Shown piece by piece: positions 38,401 to 45,774 of a DNA stretch of 64,000 bases (positions within the stretch are counted from its first letter, which is position 1; the number at the start of each line of letters is the position of its first letter). The stretch covers positions 820,001 through 884,000 of the forward strand of contig JAIGNY010001262.1 of the NCBI GenBank assembly GCA_020152595.1, in the 5' to 3' direction. A program made the translations under genes and the position numbers. Below the pieces are notes generated by a model. It saw only the letters and a program-made list of their open reading frames with translations. It had not been told where the DNA came from and did no database searches. This DNA comes from Chiridota heheva (lineage: Eukaryota; Echinodermata; Holothuroidea; Apodida; Chiridotidae).

Positions 38401-39517
38401 AAGGACAGGGCAAGGGGGCCATTCCCGCCTTACCCTAGAGTAAAGGGTGCAGGAAGTGCGCTTTTGAAGCATGTGGGCAGGATGTACCCTTTTAAAAGCT
38501 ATGTGAAATTATACCACTTCATTCTTGAAGCTTAAAAACAAATGGAAATCCACTCAATCACAAATCCTACATAGTACATAGAAGTTGTAGCATACATTTG
38601 ATATTTATCTGACACAATTAAAGCACCGAAGGCCGTGGTGGGTGGGGGCTATGACCCCCAATAATTTTATGAGCAGTAATTATCAAAAGTAGGCCTTTTA
38701 CCTATTCGTCTGATGGGCAATTGCCAACATTGTTCCTCGCTTCCCAATCTCAAATCCATAGGCAGGATTTCCGGCAGGGAAAAGTAGGGATCACAGAATC
38801 ATGCTAAGATACAAAACATCACCACATAAAAGTATACCTTTGGAAAGAAATGGGGTGGGACAAGTGCCCCCTCCCCCTCCCTGTCCCAAATCCTTCCTAG
38901 CTTTACTTAAATCATATGTATATAGGAAACAGGGGCCAGGGCGAGTGCCCGCCACTTTGTTTTTCGAAAACTGACCAAAGTGCCCCTTTTTGACAACGAA
39001 AGTGCCCCTCAATTACTGACAAAAAAAGTGCACTCACTTGATTTGCTTCTCCCCCTTCCCCTCCACTTGCCCCTGAATTCCTTGTGACACTTCTTGTGGC
39101 AGGTAATGGTTATTGTGGGGCTAGCATATATAACCAGTTCACACAATGCACTTCGCTCATTAGGAAAAAACTTCCGGCCTACAAAGTGGGGCAATCTATT
39201 TCCATAAGCACCCTGGGCGCTTAATACGTCAAATACGGTATTTTCTGTGAGTATTTTTGACTTTAATTTATTGTCAAGACGTGCAAAATATATAATCCTC
39301 ATTCTAATCATTAATCAAAGTAAAACTATCGCTAATACTTTTTGTTTGTTTGTAGAATGAGATGAAAGAGGCAAGTGCAGCTATCCAATCAGGACTAGAA
39401 GCTGGGTTTATCAAACCAGTGATTGCCAAGGAATACCCGCTAGATCAAGCCAGCCAGGCACATGATGACATCATCAACACGACGTCAGCACAAGGAAGAT
39501 TGGTGCTTATACCCTAG
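11275..39517 (+). CDS. CRYZ: Quinone oxidoreductase / zeta-crystallin, CRYZ-like (7 exons, 5' end outside window)
   Basis: A medium-chain dehydrogenase/reductase expected to reduce quinones one electron at a time with NADPH in the cytosol; in vertebrates the family also binds AU-rich RNA. Exons 11275-11427, 12141-12304, 13233-13284, 16684-16833, 30900-31001, 32475-32570 and 39356-39517 splice in frame at GT-AG sites to about 292 residues. Vertebrate CRYZ has 329. Landmarks from memory of the family: [11 protein letters not shown] and [10 protein letters not shown] in the N-terminal GroES-like domain, the nucleotide-binding HGASGAVG spanning exons 3-4, LARAYG, GTAGSE, EINPR and FIKPVI. No zinc-ligand cysteine cluster is visible, as expected for this branch. 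About 35 N-terminal residues are missing; I found no matching exon at 1-11274. All exons are intact despite introns full of repeats. AATAAA at 40397 is a possible poly(A) signal, but distant. Confidence 0.93.
12141..12304 (+). CDS. CRYZ: CRYZ exon b
   Basis: Acceptor 'cttttatag' before 12141; strong donor AA|GTAAGT. 164 nt, ending in phase 2. Encodes [19 protein letters not shown] through [14 protein letters not shown], which matches the conserved [11 protein letters not shown] of the family. The preceding intron is 713 bp and no element is recognised in it. Confidence 0.94.
12325..12700 (+). mobile_element. Candidate tRNA-derived SINE
   Basis: 12325-12400 resembles the first half of a tRNA: GTTGCTCAGGTGGCAGAGCA corresponds to the D-arm/box A of Lys/Ile-type tRNAs, and GGTTCCAAGGC stands where box B (GGTTCGANNCC) should be. 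A non-tRNA body follows, with no frame. Target duplication and 3' tail were not located, so the end is approximate. It is distinct from the SINE family at 44.8-50.5 kb. Confidence 0.5.
13233..13284 (+). CDS. CRYZ: CRYZ exon c (52 nt, nucleotide-binding loop)
   Basis: Acceptor 'ctattttccag' before 13233; donor GTAAGT after 13284. It completes the split codon from exon b and encodes [17 protein letters not shown], the first part of the Rossmann glycine-rich loop. The last glycines lie in the next exon. Confidence 0.93.
13290..13690 (-). mobile_element. LINE remnant, minus strand, RT C-terminal part
   Basis: Reading the minus strand, 13553-13690 gives [13 protein letters not shown] and [13 protein letters not shown], the typical LINE thumb/connection motif. 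13290-13532 gives [20 protein letters not shown], typical of the region after RT in CR1/Rex-like LINEs. The matching upstream palm motif [14 protein letters not shown] lies at about 16320-16390 on the same strand, beyond the + strand LINE that splits this one. The copy has frame breaks and is dead. Confidence 0.65.
13690..16316 (+). mobile_element. LINE (I/Nimb-like, with RNase H), 5'-truncated
   Basis: Order of parts: RT fingers ([10 protein letters not shown] equivalent near 13915, [10 protein letters not shown] at 13960, [12 protein letters not shown] near 14035), palm FFDLEKAFD near 14130, [10 protein letters not shown] near 14305, catalytic YVDDF near 14400, thumb [17 protein letters not shown] near 14630, and RNase H with YTDGSKEG near 15305, DSKAVFTSL near 15485 and [14 protein letters not shown] near 15600. 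The 3' UTR ends in a (CAAA)n tail at 16316. Frame changes and a few stops show the copy is inactive. The endonuclease domain is missing. RT plus C-terminal RNase H points to the I/Nimb group. It lies in CRYZ intron 3 in the sense direction. Confidence 0.85.
16317..16390 (-). mobile_element. LINE remnant, minus strand, RT palm part
   Basis: The minus strand reads [15 protein letters not shown], the RT motif A region. With the remnant at 13290-13690 it brackets the + strand LINE, so the latter was inserted into this older copy. The RT stretch expected between motif A and the thumb is not present on either side, so sequence was lost before or during insertion. Confidence 0.55.
16373..16640 (+). 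repeat. Short tandem duplication, unit about 115 bp
   Basis: The phrases 'tatgtaatggcctttatcag', 'atatgatatttgggac' and 'cttgaaaataaatataat' occur at 16378 and again near 16490, with a partial third copy near 16600. Intronic and non-coding. Confidence 0.7.
16684..16833 (+). CDS. CRYZ: CRYZ exon d (Rossmann fold)
   Basis: Acceptor 'tccttacag' before 16684; donor GTAAGT after 16833; 50 codons, phase 0. Begins [20 protein letters not shown], giving the end of the GxxGxxG-type loop and helix. [13 protein letters not shown] matches the family FNHRE motif. Confidence 0.95.
16834..17480. other. Intron sequence, mostly unremarkable
   Basis: No coding signal. 17385-17475 carries the second copy of the short dispersed repeat seen at 8938 and ends in GTAT repeats. 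Confidence 0.55.
17486..22505. mobile_element. Candidate large TIR element (about 5 kb), non-autonomous
   Basis: 17486-17545 begins 'acattaaattggcgtcg' and continues with 'cgtgat' and 'cacgttcc'. The reverse complement of about 22445-22505 begins 'gcattaaattggcatcg' and continues with 'cgtgatcacgataacattcc'. These could be diverged terminal inverted repeats of about 60 bp. Nothing between them encodes a transposase. Target duplications were not identified. The interval contains the 2.2-kb repeat at 19308-21455. Confidence 0.35.
19308..21455 (+). repeat. 2.2-kb dispersed repeat, copy A
   Basis: Starts at 'gccccagttaatggccgcc' and ends near 'caaactgctcgcatcgg'. It matches 45775-48510 along its length with substitutions and small indels. 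Between about 19770 and 20240 it contains three imperfect units of about 195 bp around 'tatgttttcataaaggagaa' and 'gcccccaccc'. Small open frames (20883-21083) are shared with copy B but differ mostly by amino-acid changes, so coding is doubtful. At 20701 it shows 'cacctgggctta' uninterrupted, the empty site for a SINE present in copy B. Confidence 0.8.
22860..25140 (+). other. Unassigned intron DNA upstream of the DIRS element
   Basis: GC-richer than its surroundings, with recurring 'gattactgagtcg' motifs at 23836, 23922 and 24052. It could hold the 5' terminal repeat and leader of the DIRS-type element that follows, but I found no matching 3' repeat, so this is only suggested by position. 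Confidence 0.3.
24190..24520 (+). repeat. Tandem repeat, unit about 34 bp
   Basis: Seven or more imperfect units built on 'ggacggctccacgg', 'ccgtgtttacgg' and 'gtccatt'. All three + frames remain open over it, which is a property of the repeat and not evidence for a gene. Confidence 0.8.
25143..26450 (+). pseudogene. DIRS gag-like region (fossil)
   Basis: Pro-, Arg- and Ser-rich stretches at about 25143-25780 and a more ordinary globular stretch at 26132-26395, lying where the first ORF of DIRS elements lies. No diagnostic motif is recognisable, so assignment is by position. Confidence 0.4.
26890..27590 (+). pseudogene. DIRS reverse transcriptase (fossil)
   Basis: [32 protein letters not shown] and [12 protein letters not shown] at 27000-27288, followed by the catalytic-type motif YLDDWLII near 27352 and [14 protein letters not shown]. 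The phrases 'LRPLNRFI', 'KMETL' and 'ALPxGLSTAP' are characteristic of DIRS RT rather than Gypsy RT. Confidence 0.85.
27850..28182 (+). pseudogene. DIRS RNase H (fossil)
   Basis: Reads [14 protein letters not shown], then [20 protein letters not shown] and [12 protein letters not shown], the standard order of DIRS RNase H motifs. Ends at the LINE insertion point. Confidence 0.8.
28183..28861 (+). mobile_element. LINE (same family as 13690-16316), 5'-truncated, inserted in DIRS
   Basis: Begins within RNase H at [18 protein letters not shown], continues through the same C-terminal Cys/His-type tail region and 3' UTR as the 16-kb copy, and ends in (CAAA)n at 28861. DIRS coding resumes at once ([11 protein letters not shown] near 28870). 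Very close to the 13690-16316 copy in sequence, so relatively young. Dead by truncation. Confidence 0.88.
29370..29735 (+). pseudogene. DIRS tyrosine recombinase, N-terminal part (fossil)
   Basis: Reads [17 protein letters not shown], then [20 protein letters not shown], which matches the first catalytic-arginine region of DIRS/Ngaro recombinases. A complete catalytic domain is not seen in the window. Confidence 0.7.
29736..30760 (+). repeat. Tandem repeat, unit about 295 bp, 3.5 copies
   Basis: Units start at 29736, 30040, 30335 and 30619, each with 'gtaggcgggg' or a close variant. Each then runs through AT-rich sequence, 'gtacacagatag', 'gtgccctattgg' and 'gatgtcatgcatat'. Copies are diverged. 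The array begins exactly where the DIRS sequence stops. Confidence 0.8.
30900..31001 (+). CDS. CRYZ: CRYZ exon e
   Basis: Acceptor 'tttgatttcag' before 30900; donor GTAAGT after 31001; 34 codons, phase 0. Reads [20 protein letters not shown], matching GVDIIIEMLANVNLSKD of vertebrate CRYZ. The preceding intron is 14,066 bp because of inserted elements. Confidence 0.95.
31105..31745 (+). repeat. 22-bp minisatellite, about 29 copies
   Basis: Unit 'ccatccatctcattacaccc' plus two bases. Very homogeneous, with a few single-base variants (31343, 31374, 31440, 31561). One + frame is open for 251 codons across it because 22 bp times three has no stop; not a gene. Confidence 0.97.
31750..32474. other. 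Intron, nothing recognised
   Basis: AT-rich intron sequence between exons e and f; no RNA gene, repeat partner or coding signal. Confidence 0.6.
32475..32570 (+). CDS. CRYZ: CRYZ exon f
   Basis: Acceptor 'cttctacag' before 32475; donor GTGAGT after 32570; 32 codons, phase 0. Reads [19 protein letters not shown] and SIIGVML, matching [24 protein letters not shown] of the family. Confidence 0.95.
32571..33688. other. Intron, nothing recognised
   Basis: No coding signal or repeat partner found. Confidence 0.55.
33689..35745 (+). repeat. TGTCCTGTATG minisatellite, 2 kb, variable units
   Basis: Hundreds of bases of 'tgtcctgtatgctatg' (16) alternating with 'tgtcctgtatgtg' (13) and 'tatgtg' units. 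Higher-order blocks of about 390 bp recur at 33770, 33890, 34250 and 35090. From 35230 the units shift to a T-rich variant ('tatttgtgtcctgtatg'). All three + frames stay open for about 700 codons (Cys/Tyr/Val/Met repeats); not genes. Confidence 0.97.
35746..36555. other. Intron, nothing recognised
   Basis: AT-rich, no frame or repeat partner. Confidence 0.55.
36556..37520 (+). mobile_element. Possible piggyBac-like element with one clear end
   Basis: 36556-36573 is TTAACCCTTACTCTACCA, identical to the MITE ends at 7173-7766, followed by 'gggctttaaa'. Near 37511 the reverse complement of that inner part, 'taaagccctg', appears, but the outer 18 bases do not follow. An AT-rich, non-coding interior of about 950 bp. 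Either a longer relative of the MITE with a damaged right end, or a solo end. Confidence 0.4.
37640..38305 (+). repeat. 35-bp minisatellite, about 19 copies
   Basis: Unit begins 'ctctaataagcacccgctgg' and continues with 'ataacaccgcccctg'. Copies differ mainly at 'taacacc'/'taccacc' and 'gcccctgctc'/'gcccttcctc'. Intronic (exons f-g). Confidence 0.96.
38390..39110 (+). repeat. Dispersed repeat, copy 2
   Basis: Matches copy 1 (7130-8290) in the same order: 'acatagaag' near 38575, 'gtaggccttttacct' near 38690, 'gggcaattgccaacattg' near 38716, 'cccctcaattactgac' near 39005. A short inverted piece of the same family ('ggggtgtcggaagg') sits at 38391. Here the TTAA MITE array is absent. Confidence 0.65.
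39356..39517 (+). CDS. CRYZ: CRYZ exon g (last coding exon)
   Basis: Acceptor 'tgtttgtttgtag' before 39356; 53 codons plus stop TAG at 39515. Reads [20 protein letters not shown] and [19 protein letters not shown], ending GRLVLIP, the position of GKMILLL in vertebrates, so the C-terminus is complete. Confidence 0.95.
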   Translation, partial: NEMKEASAAIQSGLEAGFIKPVIAKEYPLDQASQAHDDIINTTSAQGRLVLIP

Positions 39518-41284
39518 TGATAGGAATATCAGATATTTCTGAACAGCAAAAACTAATGTATTTCATAATTGCTAGCCTCAACCTTATTATGATATTATAT
39601 TCAATGGGCACATTCTTCAGGGAGAGAGGTGAGGGATCCCACTTTTATTGTAAACTTAAAATGTATGGTTTGTAATCTCGCACACAACTTTTTTGGACAT
39701 TCTACTGCCTTCTGCATTGTTGATAAAAAGTCTCCGTTAATACTGAATATCCCCAGGTATTATTATTATGAAATCATTCTTGTCTTGATATACGAGGGGC
39801 TGGGGAAGGGGGTATAATCATTCAAAACATTATTTTTGAAAATCAGAGAATTGTTCGATAATTTGAGTATAATCTTCACCTTGCTCCAATGTTTGGGTAT
39901 CATTGTGTGATTTTTTTGGAGGGTGTACAGCAGAAATGGAGATCAGCTTGTAACAATCAGATTAAGCAAGTTTAACGGAGAGTATAGAATATTGGAGAGT
40001 TTATATACCATTTAAGTCAATGAAATTTGATCTTGTTTCCTTCTCCAGAAATACCTTATTATTTTATTGTAGGAAGCATCATTAAATTTTGTTTTAGTTA
40101 AAAAAGCCTGGGCAATGTTTGACCAAAAAAAGCACAAGCTAAAATTAGCTCTACAGCAATAAGCACTGGGAGTATTATTGTGGGCCAGGATCATAACTGC
40201 ATTCTTCTCTTGCATGAAAGGAAACAAAATTTTCTCTGATGTGAATATTTGAAATTCATTTTTGACCAACCCTCGACAATTCCTGATGCAGTGGTTGCAA
40301 TGGTGATAAAAACTTGAATCTTGGTGACCAAAAAATTGAAAAATGACAATTTTATTCACCAGACAAATAAGACTTTATGTCTCAGCTGGTGACCAAAATA
40401 AAAGTTTGTTTGAATAAGAAATGAACTGAAAATACTTCCGTAGTATGAAATACCATTATTCATACTGCCCCAAATTTACTGCAATCCTAACTCTTAATTT
40501 TTTTTCCAGGTTTTTTGTTTAAAGATTATAATTTCAAACAGGTTTTTGTATATACTGGAGAGTAACAATTTTGAAGATCACAATTTTGGAAATGAGGGAA
40601 CATATGGTTGCCAGTTTTTTTTTTGAGTTGGGACCACAAAGCAAACGCAATTGTTGAGGGTTACCTTTGACCAAGTCTGCATCATTAAGAATTTATGGCC
40701 CTTAGTCCCCTCCAACCCAACACCCCCGATTTTCTCAAAATCAGGGGTGATCCACACCATTCAACCCGAGAGACTCTTCACAATCCATTGACTAGCATTC
40801 AGCTATTGTTACACCATACACAACACAGGGGTAATCTATACCTTCTTAACTGATAACATCTTCATAGTCTAACAGTTCACTTGTTTATTGTCATTCATCT
40901 TGGGCTCAAGCTACATAATTGCTATTCAGTGATGCGAATCAGATTAGTCCTTGGCAGAGCCTAAATAAAAATATACATTATATGCTTGGGAGAACTTTGT
41001 GCAAAACCCATGAATGATTGATGGACCATTCTTCATAAGGATGGATATTTCATCATGTTACTTGCTATTCATACTATGAATATTTATTGCTTTGAATCTG
41101 AGATGGCAGAAGTAAAAAACATATACTTATTATAATGTGATGTGCTTATAAAGTGCCCTCTAATACATGTGTCTCCTCAAGCTAAAGCTAAATCCATCTT
41201 AGCCGTTAGGCTTATAAGGCCAGTGCCTCTTTCAAAGCGCATTACAAAGGAAGCCATCTGTGCACACAAACCAAGACATAGCTG
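39518..41284. other. CRYZ 3' flank; no other gene seen
   Basis: Presumably 3' UTR then intergenic DNA. AATAAA occurs at 40397 and near 40963. No other coding signal. Confidence 0.5.
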
Positions 41285-42525
41285 CCAATAATGGTACAAC
41301 ATGTCACCAACAACATTATGGTACAGCATGTCACCAACCACATTATGGCACATGTCACCAACTACATAATGGCACAACATGTCACCAACCACATTATGGC
41401 ACAACATGTCACCAACCACATTGGGGCACAACATGTCACCAACCACATTATGGCACAACATGTCACCAACCACATTATGGCACAACATGTCACCAACCAC
41501 ATTATGGCACCACATGGCACCAACCACATTATGGCACGACATGTCACCAACCACATAATGGCACAACATGTCACCAACCACATTAGGGTACAACAAGTCA
41601 CCAACCACATGATGGCACAACATGTCACCAACCACATTATGGCACAACATGTCCCCAACCACATAATGGCACAACATGTCACCAACCACATAATGGCACA
41701 ACATGTCACCAACCACATAATGGCACAACATGTCACCAACCACATAATGGCACAACATGTCACCAACCACATGGCAGCACATGTCACCAACCACATAATG
41801 GCACCACATGTCACAAGCCCCATTATAGCACAACATGTCACCAACCACATAATGGCACAATATGTCACCAACCACATTATGGCACAACATGTCACAAACC
41901 ACATAATGGCACCACATATCACCAACCACTTTATGGGACAACATGTCACCAACCACATTATGGCACATGTTACCAACCACATTATGGCACATGTTACCAA
42001 CCACGTCATGGCACAACATGTCAACAAACACATTATGGCACAACGTGTCACCAACCACGTTATGGCACGTCATGTCACCAACCACGTTATGACACGACAT
42101 GTCACCAACCACATTATGGCACGGCATGTCACCAACCACGTTATGGCATGACATGTCACCAACAACATTATGGTACAACATGTCACCAACCACATTATGG
42201 CACAGCATGTCCCCAACCACATAATGACACAACATGTCACTAACCACATAATGGCACAATATGTCACCAACAACATTATGGTACAACATGTCACCAACCA
42301 CATTATGGCACAACATGTCACCAACCACATTATGGCACGACATGTCACCAACCACATTATGGCCAACATGTCACCAACCACATTATGGCACGACATGTCA
42401 CCAACCACATTATGGCCAACATGTCACCAACCACATTATGGCACGACATGTCACCAACCACATTATGGCATGACATGTCATTAAACACATTATGGCACGA
42501 CATGTCACCAACCACATTATTATCC
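41285..42525 (+). repeat. 27-bp minisatellite, about 45 copies
   Basis: Unit built from 'cacaacatgtcaccaacc' and 'acattatgg'. Because 27 is a multiple of three, frames on both strands stay open (392 codons on the minus strand). Variants include ACATAATGG units in the middle and shortened units near 42360-42420. Low-complexity peptide; not a gene. Confidence 0.97.
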
Positions 42526-44540
42526 TGCTCAATAGAATAAGAAATTTAACACCTAACTATAGTTGATGTCTTCTGCCTTCAACAAGGATGTGTGGCAGTC
42601 AGTTGTGAAGCCAAAAAATGTTGAGTTACTCAAGTTTACTTGATTTTTGGTGTAGTGACCTTTTCTGTTTTGGGTTTTAAAATCATTAGCAAGAGAAAGG
42701 TTACTCTTTGCTTGGTTCAATGTATGGGTAACAATTCAGCATATGTTTAGCTTTTTCATTGGCCATATTCTGAGTTTGAGATAGAATTCTCACAAATATT
42801 CAGAAAATAACCCCTGCTTTTACAGAAGCTATTCTTACCATTATGTCCCTTTTTGTTTTCAATGAAACCATTTTATTTTATAGCATGTATTTTTAATATA
42901 CTCATATTTTCTTCTGTACTGCAATTATAGATTATGTATCGATCGATTATCTGTGAATCACTTTGAATGAATTAAGTGTATCGTGCAATGCTATCATCAC
43001 ATGGTGTATGAAACCATCCAAACACAGTATAATGGGAGAGCAAACAGTACATGGCAAAATACGCCCTTGATCATCATCCATATCACACATGAACATCTTT
43101 AAAAGGACTTTTAATTATTCATTTCTGTTTATTATTTTTGCTTTTAATTTGGTTCTGATTGCTGAAAGTGTATGACTGCCTTCCATAGTGTCAGTAAATG
43201 TAGTTTGTGCTCAGTGGGCATTAAATAATATCTCACTTCCAGATAATGCATGTTCAACCCAGCTTGAGGGCATGTAGCAGCACAATTATGCATACTCAGT
43301 TAGTTCTGATCAGGGAAGAGCATATATAGGTGGAAATCCCCTAGCTGGAAGCTGATGGGGGAATTCCCAAAAGTGCAGTTGATTTTCTTTTCTCCTTTGT
43401 ATCCTCCATGATCACTGACAGTGCCAAAACAAGAGAGTTTTCAACTCTGTGAAATTCTAAACCATACCATTGGTTATTGGGGCTGGTAAGAAGTTTTGTA
43501 TAAATGATAGTGCTGGTCAGAGAGCAGATTGTACTGTTGGAGATGAAGAAGCACATGGATAACTTCAGCATACTTTATTGACTGAAATATAAGGTTCTTA
43601 ATTCAAAATCAAATAAAATCAGTGTCTTCTCTTGTATATTTTATGTTATAAAATGACCATAGACAAATGCGACCATCATTTTTAGGGGCTAACATTGTGT
43701 TGCTTGATTAAAAATAAAAATAAACTACTTTTGGCACAAAACATTTAGCCGCCTCAAATTAACATATCTCATTTAAAAAAAAAAAAGTCTCCCTGAGACG
43801 ATTTAACCTGTTTTATGCTTTCTTCGTGTTTGGGAGGTAAAATTGAGAAATTATTAACATAAAATTGAACAGATTGTCAAAGCTGAATGAAAACTGTCGA
43901 TTTTAGCAACATTTCTTGAAAATTGACAAAAAATCTGAAAATCAAGGAAATTTCTTGAAAATCAAAAGAAAATTTACTGAAAATAAAAGAAAATTGCCCA
44001 AAAATGCCGCCTGAGAGGATTTCTCCTTCCCGGTTGTAGGTTTGTCAGCTTTCTTTTCCAGTTTGGAGATCACATTGGGTATTTTTAAATGACATCAAAA
44101 CGAAATTTGGTAGATTATTGAACATTTTTGTAAAATTTGGTAACATTTTCAGAACATTGCAGGATATTTTTAGATTTGCAGCAACGTTGAATGGAAAGTT
44201 AATTTACCAGTGCCATATCCCACATATAAACAGGATTTTTGTATTCTTGCACTCCCCCTCCCCCATCTGAGAGCTGATTCCTACTACGCTGACTATCAGT
44301 TCCTGGTGGTTTTCCCAATTATGCTTGTCTTAATAATTCAAATCCATTATGGCGTTTGCGACTTTGATTTTGAAGCGATTTGTGCACTTCTTAGCCCTGG
44401 GAGCCATTTTAGTTTTAAGAACACCAGCACATATAAGTTAATCCAAGCGCATATAACTTGTACAAGAAGTGTACATTAACATAAACCAACTTCACGGAGA
44501 CAGTAAAGTATGAATGACGTATATACAGATCTTCCTCTTT
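42526..44540. other. Intergenic, nothing recognised
   Basis: AT-rich; a purine-rich stretch with repeated 'gaaaatt' near 43900-44000. No gene, RNA or repeat partner found. Confidence 0.6.
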
Positions 44541-44550
44541 GGATGACAGT

Positions 44551-44690
44551 AGTATAACGTGACAACATCCGAAAAACGTGACAACTTCCGAAATAACGGG
44601 GATGGATTGTAAATCGCGAAGCGAGCGATTTACAATCTCATCCCCGTTATTTCCAAAGTTGTCATGTTTTTCGGATGTTGTCACATTAGC
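44551..44690. repeat. 140-bp near-perfect palindrome, possible virus-element terminus
   Basis: Arms of about 65 bp: left starts AGTATAACGTGACAACATCC; right is its reverse complement with about five differences in the inner 60 bases and a diverged outer end. The tip is aaatCGCGAAGCGagcgattt, containing GCGAAGC. The first 50 bases recur in the same orientation at 61891-61940 (about 44 of 50 identical). AGT at the outer end is typical of Polinton termini, but a single terminus should not be a palindrome. It may be two inverted ends brought together, or a hairpin telomere as in parvoviruses. Confidence 0.7.
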
Positions 44691-44795
44691 TTCAGTATAT
44701 AGACATTATATTGGCGTACTTAGACTAATACAAGTATATCTCCCTCATTATCGTTAAGCTCATATATTTCAGGATCACACTGCCGCCCAATCATT

Positions 44796-45068
44796 CGACG
44801 ACGAGTGAGCACACAATTACAATGACTGGGTTGTCGCCTGCATATTCGGTTATGATAGTAACAATGCTATCACGAAACGCCTAATACGACCCGCACGAGA
44901 ACACAGGTACGACGTACGGACAGACATAACATCGACAACCAAGTCAATGTCCACGGCCTTTAAAAACCAGTTGTGGTACACTGGCGTGTCTACCCAATCC
45001 AGGCTTAAACCCAGGGTCTCGTGGTTTGTAGACAGGTATAATGGCCGCTACACCACAGTAGGTAGATT
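44796..45068 (-). mobile_element. tRNA-derived SINE, copy 1 (minus strand)
   Basis: Full-length copy on the minus strand. Head at the right end contains the tRNA-like part ('ctactgtggtgtagcgg' in sense). Body and 'cgtcgtcg' tail follow. 'cccaatcatt' before and 'cccaaccat' after may be its target duplication. Confidence 0.8.
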
Positions 45069-45160
45069 CCCAACCATCCGACGACGAGTGAACACACAAT
45101 TGTAATGACGGGGTCGTAATTGGTTATAAGAGTAAACAATGCTATCACGAAACGCTTAGG
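45069..45160 (-). mobile_element. SINE 3' portion (minus strand)
   Basis: Only the tail third of the same SINE, directly abutting copy 1. At 45160 it gives way to 'aggcgattatttaatcg', which recurs inverted at 49285, suggesting a rearrangement between the two places. Confidence 0.7.
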
Positions 45161-45204
45161 GAACAGGCGATTATTTAATCGAAATGCATCGCCGATTTTT
45201 AAAG

Positions 45205-45774
45205 ACCTGTTGTGTGTGATTATTCTATGCATAATACCCTGATTACGACTACGTAACACTCTATAACCCCCAGTGTAAATGAGCCAAGTCCACAAGATGT
45301 CTTTTGTTTGGCAAACGAAAGAGCAGCAGCCCAGGCTCGTTGGCCCGAACAAAGGAAGGATTTATACCGATCAAAACCCGTTGAGGGAGTTGCATTTGCA
45401 CCAAATACACTTGACGTATGATGTACACTTATGTTGTTGAATGTAACATAAAATTGCTGTTCCCGTCGAAGCAATACAATTTTATTAAAAAAGAAAACAA
45501 ATTGTCTCTCCTACTTTACAACAGTTTTACAGATCATTGACAAGAAAAACAAAATTATAATACAAAATATATTTATAACAAAAACTCACGATGCATCAAT
45601 GACTGTCTTTTGATAAAAATGTTTTTTTTTTAACGTAACAATTTACTCCCATTGTGGTCAGGCTTCCACAACAGTTTCCTAACCTTCGTTCCAAAAGGCC
45701 TGTTATTTAATGCGTTGGTCCCTGGGAAACATTACGCAAACTTACAAAAGATCAGGTTTAACACACCCTGTTGT
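45205..45774. other. Spacer, nothing recognised
   Basis: No coding signal; a SINE-like piece is not seen here. Confidence 0.5.

Noticed and set aside
41177-42355. 392-codon minus-strand frame and 286-codon + frame
   Set aside because: A 27-bp tandem repeat keeps frames open on both strands; not protein-like.
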